Source of the DNA: Verrucomicrobiota bacterium
GTDB lineage: Bacteria > Verrucomicrobiota > Verrucomicrobiia > Opitutales > Opitutaceae
Assembly (NCBI GenBank): GCA_014584295.1
Contig: JACTNC010000051.1
Span: 86,866 to 150,865, forward strand
Length of the DNA stretch: 64,000 nt
Reading direction: 5' to 3'
Numbering within the stretch: the stretch's first letter is position 1; the number at the start of each line of letters is the position of its first letter. The translations under genes were made by a program, and so were the position numbers. Below, one piece after another: positions 18,782 through 27,298 of this stretch. Under the pieces are notes generated by a model. It saw only the letters and a program-made list of their open reading frames with translations, had not been told where the DNA came from and made no database searches.

Positions 18782-18794
18782 GAGACTGAGTCTC
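18782..18794. promoter_or_regulatory. Fur-like inverted repeat upstream of the siderophore receptor
   Basis: GAGACTGAGTCTC has perfect six-base arms around one central base. The 7-1-7 Fur box seen in many bacteria has the form GAGAATNATTCTC, so this differs at one symmetrical position per arm. It sits about 110 bases upstream of the chosen receptor start, a sensible place for an iron-dependent operator. Regulator identity is inferred. Confidence 0.4.
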
Positions 18795-18836
18795 ATGTCA
18801 ATAGCGGAGATCTTGAACGAGGCCGATTCCGGTGTC

Positions 18837-21800
18837 CTATCGCACGACCAAGGAGGTGTTTTCGGAATGGCTGCTGAACTCCGGGGCGTACATGCACTGC
18901 ACTTCCGCGATGCCCGCAGGATAGTCGCCCCGGAGTTGAACCCGCAGCGGATACTCAAATACGTACGTCCCCCGGGGCAGCCGCTCGATGAAGAAGTGGG
19001 ACGCGGCATCCCGGGTACTTTCGTAATAACCAAGACCATCCTGATACCTGTAGCGGCTCAGCACGTTCACGGGCTCGGTGCCACTTCCACGCGCATCCTT
19101 GAGATGCACGTATTCCATGTCGCGGTCGGCGCGGAGTTCGAGTCGCACCACCAGTTCGTCCCCGACGGCGAGCGGTCCCGAAACGGGTTTCAGAACCTGC
19201 CCGCGCGAGGTGGTTTCCTTGATAAAAAGGCGCTTGCTCAGCGCAAGCGGCGTTCCGGTGGAGGATGTAACCTTGCCGATGTCCTCCAGATATTGCCAGT
19301 GCACGCCGCCCCAGGCAATTCCCTTGTCCGATTTGCTGACGACGATGCGGCTCATCGCGGGGTTCACCTCATCGCCGGGAAGGATCTGCTCAAAGAACCC
19401 GGTTCCCGCCTCAACCTTGTTTTGAACAAGGAGCTTCCCGCCGACCGAGACCTGTACGATGGCGTCGCTTGAGAGGAGCTGAGGTCCTTGGATGAGCAGC
19501 GCATAGATGGCATCAGCAGTGGACTTCGTTGTCGGCCAATGCTGCGTTTGTTTCTGCTTGAGCAGGCCCACCAGGCAGTCCTCGACCGCCTTCCGGTCCT
19601 TTGTGACCTCGGCAAAGACCTCCACCATCATCGCCTGCGTTTCGATCGGAGCGCGGTGCCACCACCAGCCGTTGCTGTCATCGCGCCAGTGCATGCCCTG
19701 TTCATCCGTGCGCATACTGCGCTCGGCAAGCGACGCGGCGATTGCACGGGCGGTCTTGGTGTCGCCAAACCGTTGAAGTCCAAGCGCGAGATGGGCCTGG
19801 CTCTGGCGGCTGTCGAGTTTTGCCCAGGAGGCCCGGGCACGAGTGAGAAGGAAGTCGATGGCTGTCTGGTGCGCGGCCTTGATGGGAGCGTCTCTTAGAA
19901 AAAAACTGCGCCCGTAAAGATAAAGTGCATCCAAAGGTGAGAGAGCAAAATCCTCGGGTGTCGCCTGTGCTTGATGTTGCTCGACCCGCCGCACGATTGC
20001 GGCGTCGAGTGAGGCGAGCGACCTTGTTGCGGGGCTGATATCCACCGGCACGCCCATGTGGCGGAGCCGTCCGAAGCCCGTGATCACATAAAGGCTGATG
20101 AACTCGCTGCTGCGTCCACCGGGAAACCATGGCCACAGGCCGTTCGCGTTCTGCTGCGACGTCAGCTTGTGAAGCGTGGTCGTGAGTTCATCCTTGAGCC
20201 GGGCCTTGTCGAAGAGCCGACCCACGTTGCGGCGTGAAGTGCTTTCATCGGACGCCTGTCGCAGCCAGGGAGTCTCCTCGATCAGCATTGCCTTCAATGC
20301 CTCATTCTTTTCAAGCGGGCTTTCGAGGGCCGGGGTGTTTCTCCAGAGATCGAAGATACGCTGGATCCTCGGATCCGAGGTGGCGATGTGCTGGGCGAGC
20401 GCATTGGCGTAGTAACGGTTGAACACCTGTTCGCTGCACTCGTAGGGGAACTCCATCAGGTAGGGCAGGGCCATGACTGCGTACCAGGCGGGTTGTGATG
20501 CCACCTGCACGGTCAGCGATTGGTGCTTCAGTGTGGGTGATCCGGCGGACGTCGAGAGTTTCTTGAAATCGAACGTCTTTGAGGTCCGTCCACGGATATC
20601 GATTGGGAGCGATTCAGTCACGAGTATCCGCCTGCTCAATACGGGCAGCAGGGCTTCCTCTCCGTCGCTCAGCGAGCCGGTCGAGGCGACCGCCTTGAAC
20701 GTCAGTACACCCAATCCGTCGGGCACAGAAATTGGCCAAGAGAAGGTTTTCGACTGATGGGCGGGAATTTCAAAGGGCTGCGTTGTGTTTCGGTTGTCGA
20801 GGCTATCGTCGAGCGATCGCCCGCTGTCGGAGTCGGAAAAGGCGAGGCGAACCTGTCCAGTCTGCGTTGTGCCGGTTTGGTTGCTGACCTTGACGGTGAA
20901 TTCGAGCCGATCTCCCTCCCGCACGAAACGGGGCGGATTGGGCTCCACCATCAGGTCCTTCGAGGTGACGGCAGTTCCGCTGAAGGAGCCTGAGCGCATG
21001 GCGCGGTCGTGCGCGAAACCAAGGAACTTCCATCGTGTCAACGATTCGGGCGCGGTGAATTCGATTCGCACCTCGCCGTCGGCGCTGGAGATCAATTGGG
21101 GAAAGAAGAACGCGGTCTCGGCAAGATTCTGGCGTGGTTGGATCTGGTCGAGATCAGGCTTTGGGGGAATCCTCCGATCGAGATTTGCCAGATCGAAGAG
21201 ATCGGGTGGCCGATCCATCGCGGCTTCTGCCATGGCAACTGGACCGGCTCGATTACCGGAGAGAGAGGCCGCAGCGGCGCGTGAAAGATCCGGTGATCTA
21301 CTATTGCTAAGAGTAAAGGGAGAGAGGCGAATTACATCGAAATCCTCGGTGAGACTCAGGGTTTTCTGAAAACGAGGGTAGAGATGATTGTTTGATTCTG
21401 TGTTGGCTGGTTGGTGTGGATGAAGGAGCCAAAACCTGGTCAGAGGATTGGAAAAGACGTACCTGCTCCGTGAGAACTCCTGCTGGAACGGGAAGATCCC
21501 TTTGGGCCACTCGTGCGCAAGAAACTGATCGAGGGACGAATCGTACATGGTTGCCACGACCTCTGCGATGGCCGCCTGGGCGTCGGGCCCCTTGACCACA
21601 GCCGCCCAGGTTTCCTTTTGTCCCGGTGTGAGTTTGGACCGGAAGCTCTTCCACGTGACGGAGAGATTCTTGTTGGTCCAAGGCACCTGAACTATGTGGT
21701 GATTGAAGTACGCGCGGTTTTCCAGCACCGTCATGACGCTCAAAGTAAAGCCACCTCGGTAGTCCTCGGTGACAGGCAGGTGGATCAGGGACTGATTGGC

Positions 21801-24788
21801 ATCCTCAGAGGTCCAATAGCTTTTGAGCACCTTTCCGTTGGAGCTGATTTCGACGAACGCGCGACCCCGATCGTAACCGGTGCCCCAAAGCGCGGTGAAG
21901 GTCTCGCCTGGCTGAACCGACCAGGATTCGGCTGAAAAATAGTTTGGCACCTTGATGGAGAAGTGAGATGCCCCGGGATCAACCACCGTCAGGGTTGAAC
22001 GTGCGGTTGCAGCGTTTCCGAAACGATCGCGCGTCTCCACCTGTGTGCGGTATATGCCCGCAGGCAACGGAACGGTCGTCGTCGACGTTCCGTTGGCATC
22101 GTTTGAAAAGGCGACCTCGGCCAGCTTTTCTCCCAACTCCCAGGAATCGGGATTGCCGGGGTCAACCGCCGGGCCCGAACCACTCAGAAGAAATGTTGTT
22201 TGCGGATATCCCAGTGCAGGACGATGCACACGCGAGGGCTGTTTCAGGGCAAAAAAGGAAACGGTTCCTCGGGCGGGTTGCGGATCGCCGTCGAGCGAGC
22301 GTGTGAGAATCTTCAGTGCGACAGGACGTTGTGAGGTCTGCCACTCAGCCGATTCCGTCTCTACCTGCAGGGCGGTATATCCCGCGCTTACAATTCGTTG
22401 GTCGGTGCGTGTTTCACCGGTGAGATCCGTCACCTCGGCGATGACCTCGAAACGAAAGACGGGCTCGTTCGAAGCGGGCACCGAAAGATCGGGCTTGGCG
22501 GTGAAGGCGATCGAGAAGGATCCGTCGTTTCCAGTGAGTGCCGTGCCATGAGCGATGGCGACCTTTCTGGAACGCTGCCACCACCAGCACCAGCTCGGAA
22601 GGTGCGTTGTGCGCTCGATCCGCCACCGAACCTTGGCACCACCGATGCCCACTCCCGAGTAGGAGGTTGCCTTGCCGGCCACGACCACTTCAGCGCCCAG
22701 TTTGGCGGCTTCAACAGGGGCGTCCAAGGCAACCAGGAACTTGGGTCGCTTGTACTCCTCCACACGGATCGAAGCGGAACCCGAGCGGTCATCGACACTC
22801 AGCGTCATTCGGCCGGTGCTGCGATTCAGGGGTGCGGTGAACACACCGTGAAATGAACCGTAGTCGTTGGTACGATGGGTGGCTCGCGCGATCTCCTCTC
22901 CATTGGGATCGCTGAAGACGACGGTAATCGCCTCTCCGGAACGTACCCGGCGATCTCGGGTGCGTCTGATCGAGACTGAGGCGATGCCTTTGTAGTGAAC
23001 GCTCTGGCCGGGGCGATAGATTGCTCGGTCGGTGAAAAAAACGGTGTGGAAGGTATTGTCCGGGTCGTCGGCTTGGGGTTGTTTTGAGAGGTGGATTTGA
23101 TATTTCGTAGCGACCGCCAGACCAGCGTGTTGGGCGAGGACGCCATAATTTCCAGTGCCGGTGGCCATGACAAACCGCCCATTATGATCCGTGATTGTGG
23201 TTCCCGCCGACTGGAACTCGTCATGCTGGTCGAGTTTCCAAAAGCGGACCGAGGCCCCTTCGATGGGAGAGCCAGAGGCGCTATCGAGGACAAACCCGCG
23301 ACAGATCCCGGTCTGATCGCTGCGATTGACCACGAGTGCCAGCGTGCTGACCCAGATCGGGGTGATGCTGAGCTGAGGGCTCTCAGTGCCAAATGAGGGA
23401 TCGAGACTGGTGATCAGGTGGTAGAATCCCGGCTCGAGTGTCTGCGGGGTGGGCAGGCGGACAGTGCGATCCTTGAAATCAGAAGTCACGTCCAGCCGCT
23501 CCTCCCAAGCGAGCGCGGGTTGTGCGGTTCGGAGCTCTTTTCTCAGGCTGTTTCCGCGGCGGCCATAGAGAGCGCCCCACAGCAACGTCGGAGAAGGATC
23601 GCTGCGCACCATGCGAAAATAGATGCGAGAGATATTGCGGTACTGGAGGTCGATGCTTGGCCAGGGCGCGGTCCAGACCGAGTCGGTTTTCACCTTAACC
23701 GACGGCGCTTCAATCTCCCGGATGAGTGCGGTGCATTTCTTTCCCCCCAAGGAATCGGGAAAGGCGTCGCGGCCGCGATACGCAAGCGCGTGAGCTTTGA
23801 CGAGGTCGTCCTCATTTTTCCATTGCTCGGCGAGCATCGCCAGTGCCGACGCGGAAAGTTCATGCTGTGCCGTGTCACCGGTGAAGCGTTCCAAGGCTGA
23901 TCGGAATCTCGCGGCCTTCTCGTCACCGATAGCGATGTTTCGCCCATAGTTCAGGCGGGCGAGGTCGACATCGTAGAACGCGGTGCGATCGGCATCGCCT
24001 GCATGAAATTCCAGCAAGGCTTGATAGAGCGCGATCGCCCGCAAGGCAGGGTCGTATCCGGTGCTCGGTGACACTGGGCGCCAAGCCATAAATTCTGCGA
24101 CCGGTGCGAACATTGGGCTTGTGACTTCGACTTCAAAATTGTCGGAAGAGACCATCGATCCGTGCTCGCCCGCTTGATAAAAGGACAGCGCCTCATGGGC
24201 GATGAAATCGTAGAGGGTGGGCCGGTAGGCAACGGGCAGGCTGCCTTTTGTGAGCAGGTCATCGTAGTCGGCGATCGGCGTTGCCTTCAGGACCGACTCG
24301 TGGGCGAGCGCGGCCATGAACTGCCGGTCAATCTCTTCTAGAATGCGCCTGAGGCTCCATGTCGCGGGATCGGTGTTGTCGCTTGACGCGATTTCGGTGC
24401 GCTCATGGTAGCGCCAGCGAGTTTCCTGAAAGTACCGCCAGTACTCAAGGGCAAGCATGGTTGTCATCACCGGTTTCATCTCGGCCGGTGTACGTGCAAT
24501 TTCTCGGCTCAAGCGAAGGATGCGGCCGTAGGATTGTTTGTCTCCATCTTCGATCGAGCTTTCTTGTCCGATCCGCGTGACAATTCCTCGGATTGCCTCT
24601 GGATAGGCGCGATCTGCCAGCGCGGCGGCGATGATCGGCTCCAGGCGTTCAATTGCAGTCTTGGGTGACTTGGCAGCGATGGCGTCTTCGACCTGCTTCC
24701 ATTGAGCATCACGAGGTCCGCCGATGAGTGTAGTCAGGGGAAACAGGGTGAGGATCGCGAGAATCGGAAGAATTCGGAGGGATTCCAT
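18837..24788 (-). CDS. Alpha-2-macroglobulin family protein with intact thioester motif
   Basis: The protein is about 1983 residues from the ATG at 24788, where a signal peptide begins (MESLRILPILAILTLFPLTT); a longer frame starts at 24869. The middle carries macroglobulin-type domains (for example FFTDRAIYRPGQSVHYKGIA, the usual MG2 entry) and the A2M bait/anchor region (FFPQLISSADGEVRIEFTAP). The thioester motif CSEQ is present at about residues 1451-1454, with the helical toroid (GLWPWFPGGR) after it. Such proteins trap proteases in the periplasm. Two oddities: there is no lipobox Cys after the signal peptide and no penicillin-binding protein 1C gene beside it, while bacterial A2Ms are commonly lipoproteins next to pbpC. 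Confidence 0.9.
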   Translation of the reverse strand: MESLRILPILAILTLFPLTTLIGGPRDAQWKQVEDAIAAKSPKTAIERLEPIIAAALADRAYPEAIRGIVTRIGQESSIEDGDKQSYGRILRLSREIARTPAEMKPVMTTMLALEYWRYFQETRWRYHERTEIASSDNTDPATWSLRRILEEIDRQFMAALAHESVLKATPIADYDDLLTKGSLPVAYRPTLYDFIAHEALSFYQAGEHGSMVSSDNFEVEVTSPMFAPVAEFMAWRPVSPSTGYDPALRAIALYQALLEFHAGDADRTAFYDVDLARLNYGRNIAIGDEKAARFRSALERFTGDTAQHELSASALAMLAEQWKNEDDLVKAHALAYRGRDAFPDSLGGKKCTALIREIEAPSVKVKTDSVWTAPWPSIDLQYRNISRIYFRMVRSDPSPTLLWGALYGRRGNSLRKELRTAQPALAWEERLDVTSDFKDRTVRLPTPQTLEPGFYHLITSLDPSFGTESPQLSITPIWVSTLALVVNRSDQTGICRGFVLDSASGSPIEGASVRFWKLDQHDEFQSAGTTITDHNGRFVMATGTGNYGVLAQHAGLAVATKYQIHLSKQPQADDPDNTFHTVFFTDRAIYRPGQSVHYKGIASVSIRRTRDRRVRSGEAITVVFSDPNGEEIARATHRTNDYGSFHGVFTAPLNRSTGRMTLSVDDRSGSASIRVEEYKRPKFLVALDAPVEAAKLGAEVVVAGKATSYSGVGIGGAKVRWRIERTTHLPSWCWWWQRSRKVAIAHGTALTGNDGSFSIAFTAKPDLSVPASNEPVFRFEVIAEVTDLTGETRTDQRIVSAGYTALQVETESAEWQTSQRPVALKILTRSLDGDPQPARGTVSFFALKQPSRVHRPALGYPQTTFLLSGSGPAVDPGNPDSWELGEKLAEVAFSNDANGTSTTTVPLPAGIYRTQVETRDRFGNAATARSTLTVVDPGASHFSIKVPNYFSAESWSVQPGETFTALWGTGYDRGRAFVEISSNGKVLKSYWTSEDANQSLIHLPVTEDYRGGFTLSVMTVLENRAYFNHHIVQVPWTNKNLSVTWKSFRSKLTPGQKETWAAVVKGPDAQAAIAEVVATMYDSSLDQFLAHEWPKGIFPFQQEFSRSRYVFSNPLTRFWLLHPHQPANTESNNHLYPRFQKTLSLTEDFDVIRLSPFTLSNSRSPDLSRAAAASLSGNRAGPVAMAEAAMDRPPDLFDLANLDRRIPPKPDLDQIQPRQNLAETAFFFPQLISSADGEVRIEFTAPESLTRWKFLGFAHDRAMRSGSFSGTAVTSKDLMVEPNPPRFVREGDRLEFTVKVSNQTGTTQTGQVRLAFSDSDSGRSLDDSLDNRNTTQPFEIPAHQSKTFSWPISVPDGLGVLTFKAVASTGSLSDGEEALLPVLSRRILVTESLPIDIRGRTSKTFDFKKLSTSAGSPTLKHQSLTVQVASQPAWYAVMALPYLMEFPYECSEQVFNRYYANALAQHIATSDPRIQRIFDLWRNTPALESPLEKNEALKAMLIEETPWLRQASDESTSRRNVGRLFDKARLKDELTTTLHKLTSQQNANGLWPWFPGGRSSEFISLYVITGFGRLRHMGVPVDISPATRSLASLDAAIVRRVEQHQAQATPEDFALSPLDALYLYGRSFFLRDAPIKAAHQTAIDFLLTRARASWAKLDSRQSQAHLALGLQRFGDTKTARAIAASLAERSMRTDEQGMHWRDDSNGWWWHRAPIETQAMMVEVFAEVTKDRKAVEDCLVGLLKQKQTQHWPTTKSTADAIYALLIQGPQLLSSDAIVQVSVGGKLLVQNKVEAGTGFFEQILPGDEVNPAMSRIVVSKSDKGIAWGGVHWQYLEDIGKVTSSTGTPLALSKRLFIKETTSRGQVLKPVSGPLAVGDELVVRLELRADRDMEYVHLKDARGSGTEPVNVLSRYRYQDGLGYYESTRDAASHFFIERLPRGTYVFEYPLRVQLRGDYPAGIAEVQCMYAPEFSSHSENTSLVVR

Positions 24789-25015
24789 GGTGGGGAAAGA
24801 TGCCGGGGGGTGTTGCGCTTGGTGGGCGGGACAAGGGACAACCGGGAGGCAGTGTAGTTTCATGCGCATCCCGTGCGAGACCGCTTTGACCTGTGATTCG
24901 ATTTTGCTCTTTCTTCGTTTGTGCTTATTTCTCCTTCACAGGCATATGCGCGAGGCTGGGATCAAGAGCCCGAACTGGCTCGACATGAGACGTGGTGGGG
25001 AGTGACGACCTGCCC

Positions 25016-25531
25016 ATGACATTCCGGCAGATTCTTGTCCCGGCGGTGGCGATGGCAGCAATTGTGCTGGCTTCGAACTGGCTGGTGCAGTTTCCGCTCA
25101 ACGCGTGGCTCACCTGGGGCGCCTTTTCGTACCCGGTCGCCTATTTCGTATCCGACGTCTGCAACCGGATCCACGGTCCGCAGGCGGCGCGGCGAATTGC
25201 CTGGGTGGGGTTTGCGGTGGGACTTGGCAGTTCGGCGCTGCTGGCGCCGGTTCGCATCGCTCTGGCTTCCGGAACCGCGTTTATCGTTTCGCAGCTCCTC
25301 GATGTCTCGATCTTCAACCGCCTTCGCAAACGGCCGTGGTGGCAGGCACCGCTGATCGGATCCTGCGCGGCCTCAGTCATCGACACTGCGATTTTCTTCG
25401 GACTCGCCTTTGGAGGCACGGAGATCAGTTGGCTGCACCTTGCCGTGGGTGATCTTGGCATCAAGCTCCTCATGGCCTTTGTGCTCCTGCCCCCGTATCG
25501 GGTGCTGATCGGTCGCGTGATGGCGCGCTGA
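25016..25531 (+). CDS. VUT-family (DUF165/YhhQ-like) membrane transporter
   Basis: This 171-residue membrane protein has about five hydrophobic segments and the family pattern NAWLTWGAFSYPVAYFVSDV followed by CNRIHGPQAARRIAWVGFAV. YhhQ/VUT proteins take up queuosine precursors such as queuine or preQ0. I chose the ATG at 25016; a GTG at 24992 would add eight residues. It stands alone between the alpha-2-macroglobulin gene (divergent) and the HlyD-like gene. Function is by family; no local gene supports or contradicts it. Confidence 0.8.
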   Translation: MTFRQILVPAVAMAAIVLASNWLVQFPLNAWLTWGAFSYPVAYFVSDVCNRIHGPQAARRIAWVGFAVGLGSSALLAPVRIALASGTAFIVSQLLDVSIFNRLRKRPWWQAPLIGSCAASVIDTAIFFGLAFGGTEISWLHLAVGDLGIKLLMAFVLLPPYRVLIGRVMAR

Positions 25532-25751
25532 AGCTCTGGGCGGGAAGCTTTTCGCGAGCGTCCACTGACCGGCAACGGACGGCACGGCTCAGTTCGAGCC
25601 GTCTTTCAGAAGGGCTCTGTTGCCCTGATGCTGGGGCGACGGAGGCACCGGAACTGGGGTTGAGTTCGGACACGTAAGGGTGTCTCTCGGGCACCTGATT
25701 TCGCGCATCGGAGAAGTGGGTTTTCGTGAAGGGCGGTTACACGGTGCAGGC

Positions 25752-27032
25752 ATGCCATCACCGATGTTCAGGTCAGTCGACGCTTCGCAGCCCTGGCTGT
25801 CTGCGTCTGCGGCGCGTGATACGGTGGCGGCGCTGGAAGCGGAGGCGGGGCCGGAGCGACCTTGGATGACGGGGCTTTTCCTCGGTCTGCTGGTGGCGGG
25901 AGTGGTTGCGCTGGTGACAATCCGGATGGATGTGACGGCTCGCGCGTGGGGGATCGTGCGGGCGCGTACGGAGAATGTCGAACTGCGCAGTCCGGCCACC
26001 GCCTCCGTGGACAGCGTGTTTGTCAGGAGCGGAGATCGGGTGAAAGCGGACCAGCCGTTGTTGAGGCTGGCGAATCCCTCTTTGCGGGTCCGGCGCGACG
26101 CAATCGCCGCCGAACTCGACCTCCAGCGGCAGCATGCCCGGGATTGGAACGAACTAAGCGGACAACTCGCTCAAGGTGCCAAGGCGCTTGAGTCGAAGGG
26201 GCTGGCTTTGCTGTCACCCTGGGCGCGGCAGCTTTGGAACGAATGGGTTGCGAGCGATGACACGCTGCGACGGGCGGAGGCGCGATCGCGTAGGGAGAAG
26301 GAGCGCATTGAAGCTCTGGCGGCGCGGGGACTCGTCAGCGATCGTGAGCGCGACGAAGCCCGTGATGCCGCGGTGGCGGATGAACAGGCCAGGGCGCTTT
26401 CGATCTTCCGGCAGGCGGCGTCGGCGGCAGCCCAGCTCCGCGATGCGCAAACGCGGGTGCAGAATCTTTCGGGAGAGTTACGTCAGGTGGACGAGGAATT
26501 GCAGGCACTCGTCCTTCGAGCGCCCTTCGATGGAATCGTGATGGACCTGACCTCACTAAGGCCGGGAGCGATCGTCGTGGCTTCGCAACTGCTGGGAACC
26601 ATTTCGACGGAGGACGGATTTCGCTTTGAGAGCCGGGTCCCCGCACGCATCTGCGCGCTGGTGCAGCCGGGGCAGATCTGCCGTGTCAGCGTGACGGCCC
26701 TGCCTGCCACCGAGTGGGGATTGATGGAGGCAGAGGTTGAAACCGTGGCGCCGGATGTATCACCGGGATCTTCGGAACCATCCTACCGCATTGTCATGAA
26801 GCCCCGGCGGTCGGAACTGCAAACACGCGATGGCCGGCGGGCTGCGCTACGCAAGGGCTTTGTGGCCGAGGTCCGATTTGCGCTGGGCCGAGCGACACTG
26901 CTCACGCTCTTGCGCCGAAATCTGGCCGATTGGTTCGCGGGCGATCCGGCTCAATCTGTGTCCCTGACCACGGACCGCCATGCACATGTTCACTTTCTTC
27001 AAGTCCGGTCCGCGTCCCGTGGCACCGGATGA
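25752..27032 (+). CDS. HlyD-family membrane fusion protein of a peptide export system
   Basis: The protein has a short cytoplasmic N-terminus, one membrane anchor (GLFLGLLVAGVVALVTIRM), a lipoyl-like hairpin (NVELRSPATASVDSVFVRSG), a long coiled-coil region rich in Arg, Ala and Glu (about residues 120-245) and the second lipoyl half (LVLRAPFDGIVMDLTSLRPG). This is the adaptor of type I secretion or bacteriocin export. It lies 36 bases before a double-glycine precursor gene and two genes before a C39-peptidase ABC transporter, on the same strand. I use the ATG at 25752; a GTG at 25680 would extend it. No TolC gene is in the window. Confidence 0.85.
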   Translation: MPSPMFRSVDASQPWLSASAARDTVAALEAEAGPERPWMTGLFLGLLVAGVVALVTIRMDVTARAWGIVRARTENVELRSPATASVDSVFVRSGDRVKADQPLLRLANPSLRVRRDAIAAELDLQRQHARDWNELSGQLAQGAKALESKGLALLSPWARQLWNEWVASDDTLRRAEARSRREKERIEALAARGLVSDRERDEARDAAVADEQARALSIFRQAASAAAQLRDAQTRVQNLSGELRQVDEELQALVLRAPFDGIVMDLTSLRPGAIVVASQLLGTISTEDGFRFESRVPARICALVQPGQICRVSVTALPATEWGLMEAEVETVAPDVSPGSSEPSYRIVMKPRRSELQTRDGRRAALRKGFVAEVRFALGRATLLTLLRRNLADWFAGDPAQSVSLTTDRHAHVHFLQVRSASRGTG

Positions 27033-27068
27033 AAACTGAAGAGCAAACACACAAATCAACACACCATC

Positions 27069-27245
27069 ATGAAAGTCGCTTCGTTGTCAGAACTGGCCGC
27101 CGTCCGTGGCGGATTTGCTCCCCTCACCGGTGAAATCTACCCACCGTATGATACCCGACGGTTGGACATTGGCATGCTTGAAATCTTCACTCCCTTGACA
27201 CTCGCAGAGCACATGGATGCCTATGGCGTCATGGCAGATACGTGA
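27069..27245 (+). CDS. Double-glycine leader peptide precursor (bacteriocin- or signal-like)
   Basis: A 58-codon frame begins ATG AAA GTC and ends TGA. Residues 1-15 are MKVASLSELAAVRGG. Relative to the cut after G15 they have E at -8, L at -7, V at -4 and GG at -2/-1, which is the classic double-glycine leader consensus. The remaining 43 residues begin FAPLTGEIYPPYD and end DAYGVMADT; they hold no Cys, seven acidic and two Arg residues, and alternate hydrophobic and acidic patches. The gene sits between a HlyD adaptor and a C39-peptidase ABC transporter, spaced 36 and 53 bases. That context, rather than length, makes it a real gene. No immunity gene or modification enzyme is adjacent; the mature function is unknown. 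Confidence 0.75.
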   Translation: MKVASLSELAAVRGGFAPLTGEIYPPYDTRRLDIGMLEIFTPLTLAEHMDAYGVMADT

Positions 27246-27298
27246 TCGGCCCTGAAGGCGCGGGGTGAATTGGCATCGGGATTGGAGATCCTGTTTTC

